Of a stretch of 64,000 nt of DNA, positions 48,376 to 62,365 are shown in pieces. The translations under genes were made by a program, and so were the position numbers. Within the stretch, counting starts at the first letter, position 1; the number at the start of each line of letters is the position of its first letter. This stretch comes from Kryptolebias marmoratus (Eukaryota > Chordata > Actinopteri > Cyprinodontiformes > Rivulidae), in the NCBI RefSeq assembly GCF_001649575.2, contig NC_051451.1:24970325-25034324 (forward strand), written 5' to 3'. The notes under the pieces were generated by a model. That model had not been told where the DNA came from. It was given only the letters and a program-made list of their open reading frames with translations, and made no database searches.

Positions 48376-51094
48376 AAAATGATTTAAAGATTTCAGAGTT
48401 TATGTCTTAGGTTGTTTTAGGATATGTCTGCCCAGATAAATGCACAGAATGATGATCCACATTCAAGCCATAATCTGATTCAAACCCCTTTTTAAAATTG
48501 GTACCAGATGCCCGAAGGGAGAAAAAATACAAACCCTAAAATTAGCTGATTATGCACCATCTTTCCCTCATCTCTCCCAGCCTCCACTGCCAACAGTTTT
48601 AAATTCAACACAGGTGGAAGACAACATATATATTACTTCCTTTACTTCCAAAGGTTTCACATTACCTGAAAATAACCTTGCTTCTAAATAACTACTTGTT
48701 TTCTATGCACACAAGAACATCCAAGGAAAAAAAAAAGTTGACATTTGATCAATAAAAATGAAACCTATTCCTCAGAAACAGACTAAAAATAATAATATAG
48801 CTCTGGAAAAACGTGCTGCAGAAGACACAGAAAATGCACCTCGGTTTCTCTTTAAATTGGGTTTGTGAGGGTATTAAAAGTTAAACTTTAAATTTAACAA
48901 ATCAACAAATATAGAGAGACCAAAAACAGAGAGAATTTATTTTAAAAGTAAATAAGAAAACCACTGGTAGAGCTCATGAATCATTTGAGCTTTGAAGTTC
49001 TGCACCCAGACTGTCATTTTCGTTTTCTTTCTACTGCGACCGCAGATTAATTTCAGAAGCTTGTTATGTGGGTTTAACACATACATCTTTGTTTTATTTT
49101 GTTATTTCTGGTACAGATGATCAAAACAAAAGTAAATCTAGTGTTGAATCAATTCTGCACAGCGACTGCAGAAGTTATCAAGGAAAAGTTTTATATTTTG
49201 TTTATTCAGAGATCCATTCCAAAGCGACAGGTATATGAACTACCCCTCAGCTCTGGCCGAGGGCAAGTTTTGTTTTTCATAGATGTAGTTGTTACGCTTT
49301 GAAATGAATTAGCACAACATGATCTAAGTCTGCTGTGGAGCGCTGAAGCATCTTTTCTCCAGAGTGTGGCCTGAGGAGAGGCAAATACTGTAGCCTGTGA
49401 TAAAATACACTTGGTGAACACATTATAAACACAACCAAGCCTCTTTTCCACACAAACTATTCTCTGGAGGTCAGCATGCAGAAAATTGATTTCTACGCAC
49501 ATCTGAGTCAAAACTGTGAAACTCTGGCAATCACAGGGTTGTTTTACACCTTTAAGGAAAACTTCTGAACACAGCTATTTAAAAGTTTTGCACTAATTAT
49601 TTAAAATCAGACACTCCTTCGCTGAACAGATGAAGCTCTGAAAACAGATGCCAAAGTCTTAACCACCAATTAACACAGCCGGTCTTTTTTAAAGTCTCGT
49701 CGTTAAACAATATGGTCGCTATTAGCAGCTACTGGCAATTTACATCCAGCTGAAAACAACACGTTCTAAAAGAGACACAAACTGGCAAATATTTATAAAA
49801 GCTATTGTTAAGATGAAATACTTTATCTCTGTTTTATCTGTAAGGATTACTTTATTTGGAGACTCATACAGAATCTTTGAATGTGCCTGAACATAAACAT
49901 TAGTGAGGTAGATGTTTGCTTCGGTCCTTGAAGGTTAACCACACCAATATTTAATAAAATTTCATAAGCTAAATACGTTCAAAAGCCTCATTAATACAGT
50001 AATTAAGCTAAGTATGTCTATACAGGTTTGGGAAATAACAAGTTAGCCCTACATTTAATATGTTAAATAATTTAATTACAAAATAAAAGTTGTAATCTGT
50101 GACATTTAATAACGAAAATATTGATGTTGTGTCTCCGACCTCCTGCAGCAACAATAATAATCAGTTCAGAAAGAGGCAGGAGCTCTTTCCCTCCTGAAAC
50201 GGGAGTATTTTTTAATTTTAACTCTGTAAAATAAAACAAACAACTAGGTACACATCTCTGCGCACAGGACAGCATTCAGTATGCAGTCCAAAAACAAATA
50301 CACCGACTCGTCCCTCCCACAGAGTGGCACATTCAGTGGGTTAGCAGCATTCTTTGTTTTGTTGCCAAACAACCTGGAGTTTTATTAAAAATAATGTGAT
50401 TATAAGTAATAATTCTATAGAAATACTAAAGATTAACAAAGTTAAATTGGGGGAAAATGTTTGTTAAATAGTTCAAAACAAATATAAAACTGAAAAGTGG
50501 ATATATATTCACCAGTCTTGCTTTAAAAACCCCAATCATTACATTCAGAGGCCACATAATTATTTAAACAAGGTCCACCTGTGGGTGACTAACACAGAAA
50601 AGAGGTCTAACTCTGTCTTCAGTTTTCTGTCCAAGCTGCTTGACTGATAATTTATCACCAAACTTCAGCCTTACAAATTAATTATTTGAAACAGAAAATC
50701 TCCCCTTGATAAGATCACGAGGTCTATAGTCATTAAACCAACATATCAGTGAGCTAAAAACAGCACAATGAGAACATGAGTGTTGGAACAGCAGTTCTGA
50801 TCACTGCTAACAAGACAATATGATAAATCCACCGACGAATAACTGCAAATAAGTAAAACACTGAGAAAAAAACACCAAAAATACTTTTAAATTTCAAATA
50901 ATTGAATAAATAATTGAAAAACACACAAAACTAAAAAAATACACAGCAAGCAAAGTAACTAAAGTCATTTTCGCCTTACCTGCCCTTCTGTCAGCGCCTG
51001 ATCCGTCTCTCTACTCTCCGTGTTTGTTTTTGTAATTATTGCTATTATTGACGTGTTTATCTTAGTTTTACTTCCCACAGAAACTACACCTGGA

Positions 51095-51405
51095 CCAGTT
51101 ATTCTGAGTTTGCGTCCCCTTCCTGTCCTCTCTAACCCCAGCCAGTCGAGGCAGATGGTCGGCCCGTCCTGAGCTCGGTTCTGGTTCTGCTGGAGGTTCC
51201 TTCCTGTTAAAATGGGGTCATTCCTTTCCACTGTCACCAGTGTGCTGTAAAGATGGGAGACTGCGACAAAGTGAAGATTCGACGCAATCTGCTGGCTTCG
51301 TTAGATACATAACTTTTATAATGTGAATGTTTTTGTTCAGTGCTTTGAAATGACTTTGGTTGTGAATTGGTGCTTTATAATAAACAGAGTCGAATTAAAT
51401 TCAAC
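51095..51405 (+). mobile_element. L2-like LINE 3'-end fragment
   Basis: Contains 'ccccagccagtcgaggcag', 'atggtcggcccgtcctgagc', 'ctgctggaggttccttcctg', 'ttaaaatggggtcattcctt', 'ccactgtcacc' and, near the end, 'gtgctttgaaatgactttgg', then 'tggtgctttataataaac' and a closing 'gaattaaattcaac'. This order is the 3' end of a very common fish LINE of the L2 type, whose tail is an ATTGAA-like microsatellite. The 5' part is absent and there is no intact frame. The clade name is from memory. Confidence 0.75.
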
Positions 51406-51559
51406 ATGAGCAAAGACTGCTGATATGAGGCAGCCTGTATTCAGGGGTTCTTGCTGCTAAGAAAGAAAGGGGAAAAAAGCAGCCTCATGTGACCACACTA
51501 GATTTTTACAAACTATAGCTGTCTAGTTTTGCTGAGTCTATGCCCACTGCAGTGTCACA

Positions 51560-51905
51560 TGTTTGTTTCTGACAGAAGTAGAACCTGACGAGGCCCTGTG
51601 CTCTAACCCTTTCCACCTGAACTTTAGACGTGTTGAGCCTGCTGAAATCTTTTTTTTTTTCTCATCATATTGTAAAAGCTGGTTGTCTGAGTTACTGTGG
51701 GCTTTCTGCCTGTCTCCTCTGACCTCCTTCATCAATAAGGCATTTCTGTCTGCAGAACTACTCCTCAGTGAATGTTGTTGTTGTTGTGCCTTGGCACTTT
51801 TTTCTTTTAAAAACAAAACAAAACAAGAAGAACCCAGAAACTGTTGAATGTGAAAATCCTTAAAAGGTCAGCAGTTTCAGAAACGATTTCTCCAACTTTT
51901 CTATA
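51560..51905 (+). repeat. Fish interspersed repeat ('aaggcatttctgtctgcaga' family)
   Basis: The sequence has 'gacctccttcatcaataagg', 'catttctgtctgcagaacta', 'ctcctcagtgaatgttg', then 'gtgaaaatcctt', 'ggtcagcagtttcagaaacg'. I recognise this series from a widespread fish repeat whose consensus has GTGAAAATCC followed by AGATCAGCAGTTTC. The class is unknown to me, probably a DNA transposon. The two overlapping frames here, one per strand, are products of the repeat. Confidence 0.6.
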
Positions 51906-54900
51906 ATCTGATGTTTTATGTGAGCTGTCAAAATAAAATGCTGAGGTAAAGAGTTAAATAAGTTACCTTTTGATGAAGATGCATGCAGATGATGCTTATT
52001 GTGAACAGAGCATCTGCAATGGAGGGACAGGATAGAAGTCTGTAGCTCTGGTTTTCACACACTATGGAGTAGGAAAGATGACCTCTTCACACTATTCAAA
52101 TGGCAAGTGCCATAAAATTGCTATCTTAATTGGATATCAAGCACTTGATAAATCATCACATTAATAAGTGTGAGGGATGCTGATAAGAGACAGTCAGGCT
52201 CAGTGTTAAAATAGAAAGAAAAGGAACAAACAATTCATTCAAATATACTATTAACCTGGGTTTTTTTTTCTTTATTATCCTGATTTTTATTTTTATTAAA
52301 GAAAAATAATCAAATCGGCAGTTGTTAATCATCAGCGGCGCTGCTGCAGAGATATATGGTAGCGCATTTCTCTCCCCTGTCTGTTCTTAGTCAGTAGCCT
52401 TAAACTAATCCCAGCCTCAATCTTTTTTCCCATCAACAAAATCCACCAGACTAATGGCACAATGAAGCAGAGAAGAGTGAAATAAGGAGCTGTAACAATG
52501 CCAATTTACCACACCTCTGAACATTGTAGCATTTCCTAAATAAACGTGTTTGAGCTCATCTCCTTTTGGTGAGGCTGATGCTTTGTTAGGGTCCTCGGTT
52601 TAGGTCTGAGAGGGAGCTGGAACACACAACCCAGGTGTGTCTGTGATAACGCTGGTGTTGTTAAAGCCCTGCCTGTGCTGCGATGCTGTAGACCACTATG
52701 TGATTTATTAGCCTGCACAGATAGCAGCTAGAGAGCGAGGGAAAAACAGCTGCCACTTATGTAAACTACGGCTAATAATAGCCTTCAAAAGACTAACTGC
52801 AACACTCGAACAAACAAGAAATGTTTGTTAAATCAGAACATCTTCAGTAATGACCCAGATAATGAAGACATCACTTCTGTTGCATCATTTGAAAACTAGA
52901 TGCAGGAGACAAAATGTTGAACATAATTTGATTTGTAAAGGTTTCTTTATCACAGTTACCCTCAGGGTTTGTGGCAAATCTACGTAACTGAAAAAGCAAA
53001 CGTAAAGATGAAGGTGTTATTCGAAAACTTGCCATACTGACGGAATAAACCAGCTGGCCGATAATTTGCAAGAAAAACAAAACAAACCCAAGTCTAGGTA
53101 TCAAGGAGAAGCAGACACATGTAGTATCTTCAGAATCAATAAATGTATGCAGGGACCATGACCCTTTACTCCCTGAATGGTTAAATTATTGAGTCGCTCT
53201 CCTTAGAAAAGCCTCTTACTTTCCTCACCTCCTGATTGGCTGGTGTTCAGCCACTAAACTGAATGCAAACCAACAGCATGGGTACTAGCATGTTATCAGG
53301 GGAGTTATATTCAAATAAGCACAATTTTATTATCAGGTACTAAATTCAAAATCAAAGTGTACACTATACTGCTTGTCGAAATCCATATTTTTTCCCTCGC
53401 TGGCAGATGAGAGGCTTTGTGATGAAAAGTGAACCTGGGCCAACCACAAAGAGAGTGAACTTGCACTCGCTCAACAAAGATAATAGATGGTTTAAAAAAT
53501 AGGGGAAATCACTCCCTTATCTCCTCTCAAACTCTGTTTTTTACGCTTTGAAACTCGACTTCAAACAACGTGCAGCTGAAAGTCACCCTGTTGTGTGGGT
53601 GGGAAGCTTTTACTTTTCTTCGTTGGCACCTCTGCAGCACGCTGAACACCTGTTAGAACTGGACAAAAATGCAAATCTGTAGCAGTTTAGATTGTGGTGT
53701 GCAATTTAAGAAACTGACAGTTGCATAGATAGCTGTATGGATGGACACTTGACATTACACAGACGTAGATAGGAGTGTATGTAGAGCATAAGCCCTATAT
53801 TAGCCCACTATTTTCTATTAAACTGAAAGTGACTGAATGTTTCATATCATAACTACTATCTTAGTGCTTTCCAAAACAATCTGCGACAAAAATCTTACCT
53901 GAAACCCTCTATGGATCATGTTCAATACAACGCAAGTTTGAAATGCATCTGCAGGCAATCATGTTTATACAGTGTTTGCTCACTTGTTGCACTGCCAGTT
54001 CAGTGAAGGAATGAACTCACTCTTAGGTTTTTACTTTTGAGCTGATGCAGAAATCTGGCACAGACGTTGTGCTTACTTGGCCGAGTTGAAACTGTAATCA
54101 GGCTATTAACCAGTTTATGGTATGTTTTATGTGATTCAAAGTCCCGAGCAGTCATGTAGAAATACATCTTTTATAAATTAAAATCAGCCAGTGATTTGCA
54201 TCAGTTAATCTTCGCGCTTCCTTTCTCCCCTCCGATTTTTAGCCGTGCTGCAGCTTTTCCTCACATACAAAGTCAACAAAAGCTAAAAAAGGCCCCAACC
54301 AAACTACTCTGGATATGTTTTAAAACGGGTATTTTCATGTATAAAAGTATTTATCAAAATGGAAAGCAGAAATTTGAATAAAAATGCTGAATTCTGTCAC
54401 TCCAGTAGGTTGCAGAAATGTCCACTTTAATATGAAAATAGTAACAAGGAACTTCCTGAGCTTGACGAAAGTTTCTCTGTAAATAATTTTATCTTGTTTT
54501 TAATCTTTGACGCCATTTACCATTTCCTTTCAGTCTTTAAATCTTTCAGCACACAACTAAATTTACCGGCATCAAGAGCCAGGACAAAGCCAGACAAACA
54601 CAGAAAAATAAAAACAAAACTGTTATAAAATGTCTCCATTGTTGTTCTGGCTTCTAGCACACAAAGCAATAAAGTACATCCACAATTTGCTGCTACATCA
54701 TCGCTTCTAAATTCTCCACAAAGACAACAAAAAGTGAATTTTCAAAAGATCTCAAATTCAACAAGTGTTTCATAAATTTTCAGCTTCATCCGTCTGTTGT
54801 CGAGAGGTGCAAATGCAGCAGAAAAAAAATATTTTGAAAGCCAGCTACATTAGCATGGACAAGGCCACAATGTTCTCAAGTAAAATGAAAAAGAACATTT

Positions 54901-56920
54901 GTCAAGTTCTTAATCACAGTCATTGTTTTATGGTAAAAAAAATAGCAGGTAAGAATCCACTCAGCGTACAGGAAACCAGTACTTTCAGCTTATCCTCTCA
55001 CACATTCACGACATGCTTCACACACTAATAGGAGTTATTATGGCAGTATGACATGTAGATTTAAGGTGTTAGGCGTTATACCTCAATGTGATGCATAATC
55101 TGGAATGAATGATGATTGGTTCTTTCTGTCACTGTGACAGGTGTGTCTGAATACAGCTATGAGGAATATTAACATAAATGTAACCAATTTCTGGATGACT
55201 GAATGTTGGTGCTTTAAAATGCAAATAGGCATCTCATGTCTTTAAGTGTCGTATTGATGTTGCACACTTGAAATATTACCAGTCTTTATTTGATTTAATG
55301 TCTTTATTAACACGTGACTGATCCAGCAAATTTGAGAAGCCAAGCAAGACTCATTTTTTCTAAAGAGCCCAACAGATTCTTCATTTTCTGACAACTGGCA
55401 CATTTACAGACGCACATGGGTGTTTCATGTCACTGTCAAAGCACAGTGCTTTCTATATTGATTTTCCTGTCTGATCTCATCATGGCTGAATGCAAAAGAA
55501 AACATGCCGGACACACAAGAAAGAAGACATCCAAAGAAGTAACGTAATATTGGCTAAACAGATGCAATTCTCCTACAGTGTCTAGAGAAGAATGGCTGCT
55601 TTGTCTGTATCAGGTCTGTCAGCTGCTAATGAAAATACTAGTGAAAGTTTGGGCTGGCACCCGGCTGGAAAGCAGCCTCCCTTGGGGTTTTCACATCCCT
55701 CTACTGGGACACACGGTGGAAGACTGGGAGGGGGGTTTGTTTGTGAGCTCCAGTAGGTGCCAGAAAGATCACAGCGACCTGCTCCAGGAGTGAGTATCCT
55801 ACTGACAGAACTCCTGAAGCCAAAATAGACTCTTCAATCAGCGTCTGAAGTGAACTGCGGGCGATGTCATCACTATCACCAGTCTTATATTTTTCTTAAA
55901 AGAAAAACCACATCAAAAGTGCATCTTGTATGTGCCTGGCAGGAAGTGCGGAGTCCTTTGATGAATCGCACCTCTATTAGGCGGACGGGAACTGCAAACT
56001 AGTATTGAAACTGACCTTTGAAAAAAATATTCTACGTGGCCCTGTATGATTAAAGAAAAAAAGACAAATGCAAAACAAAGACATCTGTGGAGCTAGAATG
56101 AAAAATACAGAAATGAAGCTGGAAATTGCGAGTTTGTACTAATCAAAAGAAAAATTGCTTTTCTGCTGGGATTACATTATTTTACTACAAACTAAATGGA
56201 GAATGCATAAATACAACTTTGCAGTTGTATAAATATACACACAATCTATAAATATATGCACACAAATGTTTACTCTTTTTAGAGTGCTTTAAGTGGTTCA
56301 AGTGCTTTTAAAGTTTGCTTTGAAAAAAGATGCTTTTCTCTTCTCAGACTCTTTTCAAAGCACATTTTTAACATGAATGAACAATATAAGAAGCCTCAGG
56401 AAAGTTCAGTGATTTGAATACTAAAATGGAACTTTATATCTGGACTGCAGGGCTCAATTAGTTCACACAGGTTTTTGAGAGTACTTACAATAATTGAAAG
56501 CTTTTGATCCCACAGCCTAAACTGCAAACTCAAGAATGGGAGTATGAGTGCATTGCTGCAAGTGAGATTTGCTTTAGAATGGAGGAAAATACTCCAACTA
56601 CAATTCAAAAGTAAAAGAAAGGAAAACTATAATTCTCAGCTCTGACTGAAACGGTGGGCTGGAACCAAAATGCATCTGGTGCACGTAGATAACCGTGATG
56701 TTCTATCATTAATAAGATCATCTCTATTTATTATTAAGAAGCAGACAGACTGATGACTTGGCAAGCAGCCAGATGAAGACGAGACCTGAGAAACTGCAAT
56801 TGTTGGAGGATATTAGGTAGAAGTTCCAAAGATACATCTTATTGATAAAGGATGCTTTGGTGAGGGATTTGATGCATTTGTTGCCCGACTAAAATGAACA
56901 GACATCAATTCATGGCACCT

Positions 56921-57650
56921 CTTTAAAATGAGATAGTCATCTTTGATGTGATTTTCTGTCTAATAGCAACAGTCCATCAGTCACAGAGAAAAGGGAAAAG
57001 GTTTCGCCGAGGCTAGGCTAATGGCTATCCAAACGAGGGTCAGTTTTTTTTTGTTTTTTAATCATTTTCAGGGTTATAAAATAAATCTTTCAGAAAAAAC
57101 ACCACAGCAGTGTGAAAGCACACTCCATTAGCTAATATTAAACCTCTACACTTTTGCATAACACTGTTTGGTTTGTTACCATTTTCCTAACCAAACAGTG
57201 TCTGTGTCGCTACACAAATGTGCTGTGTGAGCTGAGCAAAGATAGGCCGTGTTTTTGCTGATGTTGCTGAGGCTGCTGAGAGTATCAGTCCACCTAATCA
57301 GCGCGTGCGGTCAGTCAAAAGGTCTGGCGGACTGATATATTCAGCAGCCTTAGCACCATCAGCATCTATGCTCAGTGCAAATACATCTGCGTAGTAACAC
57401 AAACTTCGTTTAGTTGAGAAAGTAAACAAAAGTGTAAAGGTTTAATATAGGCTTCACATCAGTATGTTGTTTTTAAGATAGAGTTGGGTTATAAGCCTAA
57501 AAAATTGCCATTAGCTTAGCCTGGAGGAAGACTTTTGCCTCTTTCTCCATACTCTGCTGTATGACTGATTACATCACTGATAAAGCAATATCAGTGATGA
57601 TAGCTATTAGGCAGAGCATTACTTTAAACTTGACTAGACTATCCCTTTAG
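56921..57650. mobile_element. Fold-back (long inverted repeat) MITE, ~730 bp
   Basis: The two halves are imperfect reverse complements along almost the whole length. Matching pairs from outside in: 'gagatagtc' (56930) with 'gactatcc' (57637); 'ctgtctaatagc' with 'gctattaggcag'; 'gaggctaggctaatggc' (57010) with 'gccattagcttagcc' (57508); 'atattaaacctctacac' with 'gtgtaaaggtttaatat'; 'gtctgtgtcgctacac' with 'gcgtagtaacacaaac'. The innermost arms, 57256-57291 and 57329-57364, match at about 31 of 36 positions around a 37-base loop. The right terminus CTAAAGGGATAGTC (minus strand) resembles the TTAAAGGGATAG ends of known fish elements. No ORF. The right arm also holds a private 10-bp perfect hairpin (57573-57598). 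Confidence 0.75.
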
Positions 57651-60600
57651 GTGCATTTAATTCTTGGCATGTGAGGTTCAGAATTGTTAATAATAAATGT
57701 TATAATAAATATTACAATTCCTTCCATAGAAATTAGGTAGAATAAAAGGAAAATAAACCAAGTAATGGTAAAGACACCAGTTGATAAAACCTACGTTTGC
57801 TTGTTTAAAGCCTAAAAATATTTCTTTTTTTTTTCTTTAAGCCAGTTGTAACACTGCTCATCAACTACAGCATATAATGTAAATATTGCCATATAATGTA
57901 TTCTGTTTACAGGTGTTCCTGCTGTATATTCAGCTGTCCCCTCCACAAGTCATTACCAGCAGGCGATTTGTCTCACAGTGGTCCAAGATTGACAGCTTGG
58001 CAATGCTGACAGCACTGGCACCCTTCAAAGTAAGCCAGTCAGCACCGAAATGTCTTCTGTGACAATCAAAAGGACTTAGCTACATCATGGAGGGTTTTTT
58101 ATTTTATTTTTATACAATGCTGAGTGTTAAAGCAGAAAGGACAATCAGAAAAAAAACAAATATGTAATACATTCATTTATATTTACCTGTCATACGTTGC
58201 TGGACAGTTTTAGGATAATAAAAACATTTAAACAATGCCAACGTTAAATTAAAAGTGACATAACACTTAAGGCTGAACCTACATGTGCTTTTTAAAACAA
58301 ACAAAAAAAAAACAAACTCATGACCGTTCATGTCTTGATTTCATCTCCTTTTACAAGTGTTGCCCCCTGGTATACATGATATCATGGCTTTAAGCACTCA
58401 GCTCACTTTTGCTTAAATGAGAAGCTCATGTATAAACTTTGACTTTCTTTCTTTTTTAAAACAGATACATTTTTTTGTATAATCTCAGTTAGTCCTCAGG
58501 CAGCTCATTGTGCTTTAGGCTATTTAAAGAAGGCTCATGGTTATGTGAATAGAGGATAGACAACACAAACACACACAGATACATTTGTCATTGGGGGAAA
58601 AAAAGAAAAATTGAGTCATCTTAGATACTATGCCTTCATTTAGGGAAGTTAGGTTGAAACTTGGTGCTCATAAACATTCATTTGTCATGTTTGCTCTAAA
58701 TGGGGGGCCATGTGTTCACTTGTGCAACTTGTCAAACTACCTTTTAAAACAGAACAGGAACTTCAATTAAGTGCCCAACACCACTTAATGAAGTGCTGAT
58801 TGTGAAAAGAGAACAGTGTCCAGAAACATAATGAAGTCATTAATGCTAATTTATACAAAGTCTAACATTTGAGCCCTTTGTTTATTTGTGAGAAGCCAGA
58901 AAACATCCTATGGGTTCATTATGATCTGGAGAGCTTCCGCTAGTTGTGTGTTGGACATGGGGGTCAGGACAGGCATGCAATCAGCCAAGTGCCTCATCTA
59001 GTGTATGCAGAGCCCTTCCTGTTTTATGCTAATGTCATCTTGGTGGGCAGAAATGAGAAAGTAGTGATGCAAGATAATTACCAGGGCACACCAGAGACAG
59101 GTGGTGCCCTAACTGTGGTGATTTAGCATTTTGAATTCCTGATTCTCATTAGACACAGACTATTCTTCAGTCAGAAAGCACACCTTGTGGTGCTGGGCTC
59201 CGTGGCTTTCCACAGACCAGCAAATGAAAGAACCGGCAAATCCAAAACGCCTTCGTAACACACTAATGATTGTGGTTGTTGCAAAAAGTCACTCACAAAC
59301 CAACTGTTTACCTAAGAACAGTGTCAGCTTGCAGGCTAGCAGGTTTTAAAATTTCACACTAAGGCTAGGAATCATCAATGGTTAGCAAGTTGTTTTTACG
59401 GGTGCAATTTTTGCACATTCACGAAGCTCTCACAAAGTGAGATTTGCGCCTCAATCTTAACTGTCAACCAAACATCATCTTTCTGTGCTGGCACAGTTTG
59501 CCCACGTTTAAATGAGGTATTATGCATGCATTTAGAGAAAAACACGCTCAAAATTATGTAAATATCTGCTCAGGCTAAAAGCATCTGATTCTCAAAGCTC
59601 AGTGCAGTTTGTGACACACAGTATGCGTCAAACATTCACCAACTCCTGAGAGCTTGTGCTATTTGCATCTCTGGAGAGAAAAAAAAAACAAAAACAAAGG
59701 GAGAGAAGTAATCTGCTGTACTGTTGCCTTCACAAAAAGTGGGCCGGCATGTCAGGAAAAATATAATTCATCATCTCTTCTAGTGATGAGTGTCAGACAT
59801 TGTTGCACTTACAAATTAATTGTCAAAAGGGTCAATAAAACCCGGTTTTATGTGTATGCCCCAGCCTGTCTGGGCTCTGTACTACACTTCTGAGTTTAGC
59901 CTTTCGTGTTCCTCAACATTAAATTAATTAACATTAACACAATCATTTTTTTTTATTTGACATTTAAACAATGACTCAGAATCCTTCAGGTCTGGAATGT
60001 GATACATCTAAAAGTATATTTTAAACCCCACCCCAGATAAGAACTGAACACGGGCCCTTAATCATTGTTTAGTTTATACCTATTTATACATTTTTAAATG
60101 ATGGAGCTCCTGCTGTAAAGCACAGTCAAAATACTGCTGATAAAGTAGCCTCTTAAGGGGTTAATTTTGCACTAGCCAAGTTGAACCAGGCTGACGTGGT
60201 ACAATTTCATGATTCATGACCCCTACAGATGCTAAGTCGAACTACTAATTGGCTGCTTACCACTGGAACAACATAGGAACAATGGGTGGCTATTGAAACG
60301 AGGTAGAAACACTCACTGTGGGTTGAAGCTGAAGCTTTTTCAATGATTCACGATTAGCTGCTTGACGTATACTGTTGAGTTATACGTGTTTCGCTCAATA
60401 GGAGCTAAGGACATAATGCCCTGTCACAGGGTAGAAAGCACTTTGGTTCCTGCCTTGAAACAAATGGATTTCACACTCCACCTGCAGGGAGCTGGTGAAA
60501 GGTGTGAATGGGCACTGAATAACAGCCACAGGACAGGACTCTGCAAACTATGGAGCAAGCCAATTAGACGTGAACCTGCAGGTAAGCGCGCACTCTCTTC

Positions 60601-62089
60601 TCTGCACTGGAAAACCAAAAGTGACACCACAAGGCACCCCATTTTTGAGTCTGTATTCAAAATGGTATTCCTGCACAATCATTAATTATGATGAGACTGC
60701 AGACCCTGAGAGAGGAAGTGAGGCAGGCACTGAGCTTTTAATGACTGGCAGAAGAGTGTGAGTGGCTGAACCAAGCTGAGGTGAAAACTGGGGAGCAGCA
60801 GATTATTTTGTTACCAGCAGTGGTCATTTGTTTCTGGTGTCAAGCACCTTATTTTGTGTGACCATAGCTTACAGAGAATAAAGACATCTTTGCTAATGTG
60901 TCCACTCCTACCATTGTCTGTTTAGGGTGACCGAAGAAACTCAGATTCTTTCAAATTTGGCTGAGCAGATTAGTCAAAATAGGAAAATAACAAATATGCC
61001 ATCCTGATCACTAATTGCCATTAAATAAAGTTGATTATGCAATACTGGAAGGCAGAAAGATTCAAGACAGGAAAAGTGAAAATGGATATTGTCACATAGC
61101 AGCGAAGTGCATGAATTTCAGCTGTCAAGAAAGGAAAGTATTACAGCGAAGATGGTTAAAAGCATGAGACTATCAAAATGTAGACACTAAGATGCTGTCA
61201 AGTGGTCTGCTGAGACCAGAGTCAGACATACAAACAATCTCTACCTACTGTGCTTGAAAAGAAGTTAAAATCTATGGAAAAGGCAAATATTAATTCAATA
61301 TTAAACATATTTAATAAATGAAGTTTCAAGTTTTGATTTAAACACATCAGTCTAAAAGGTAAAAAAATCAGAGCATTTAATCTAGTTACTTCTACATCAA
61401 GATGGTGAAATAATTTATACAATTATTTGTATAAATTAATGAATTTCAGTCTTGACAAAATAAGACACATCTCATTAACACAGCAATCCATATAAATGAT
61501 CTCCAGCCTAAGCTTACATATTAACAGACTAAAATATTATTTTAAAGACCAATATTATTCCTTCTTTGTTGATATGCTTGGATAAAACTGATTCATAAAA
61601 TCAAAAAATAGGATTTCTATATTTTGAATAAAGTTATTTTAAATTAGTGTTGAAAAATACATCATCTTAAATATTTCAAATACATCTTTGTGATATAATT
61701 CTTAAACCAGCCAATAGCAAAGGTTAAAAATATTTGGATTATGTGGATGAGACCAATATCATATGTGTCACACGGGAAACTATTATGGAAATGAAAAAAT
61801 CAATTTAAATCAATCGATAAACAAAATCGTGGCTTTGTTGCCAGAGGAATAAATATGTCAGAGAATGAACATGTACAACCCATCAATCTGTCAAAGTATT
61901 CTTGTCTTAAAATAAACATTCACAGACTTAAAGTATAAATATGATGAAATATACCTGTGCTTAGTCACAATGGAGTATAATAATCTGGAATTCTAGTATT
62001 GCATTAGTATTTCAGTTTCTGTCCGTCTGCTTTAAAACTGCACCTTTATACAGAGGATTTCATAGATTAAAATAATTAAGTTTTATCAT

Positions 62090-62262
62090 ACAGAAAAGTG
62101 CAAAAGTGTTGAGTCACCCAATATATCAAAATATGTGAAATATCTAACCCTATTTTTTAAATGTGGCCTTCAAAAATAGTTTTTCCAGGCTTTATGGAGA
62201 TTCTTTAAAGTTTTTCTTTGACTATAATTAAACATATTTTGGCAAGCAGTTAGTCAAAAAAC
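62090..62262 (+). mobile_element. Degenerate Tc1/mariner-like terminal fragment
   Basis: Begins 'acagaaaagtgcaaaagtg' then 'ttgagtcaccc', followed by 'tttttccaggctttatgga' and 'ctttaaagtttttctttg'. This order resembles the untranslated end of fish Tc1-like elements with a GCAAAAGTCTTGAG-type terminus. The partner terminus and the transposase were not seen, so the assignment is tentative. Confidence 0.4.
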
Positions 62263-62365
62263 AAGAAGAAGAAGAAAAAAATGTTTTGGCCTGGCATCTA
62301 AATAAATGGGTATTTTTTAAACTTTAAAAGTAAGTAAAATAACCTTTAAACCAATACATTAATGA

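Noticed and set aside
60362..60685. 107-codon plus-strand frame with a 'cctgcaggtaagc' donor-like site
   Set aside because: The frame runs straight through the donor-like site, there is no matching acceptor, and no family is recognised.
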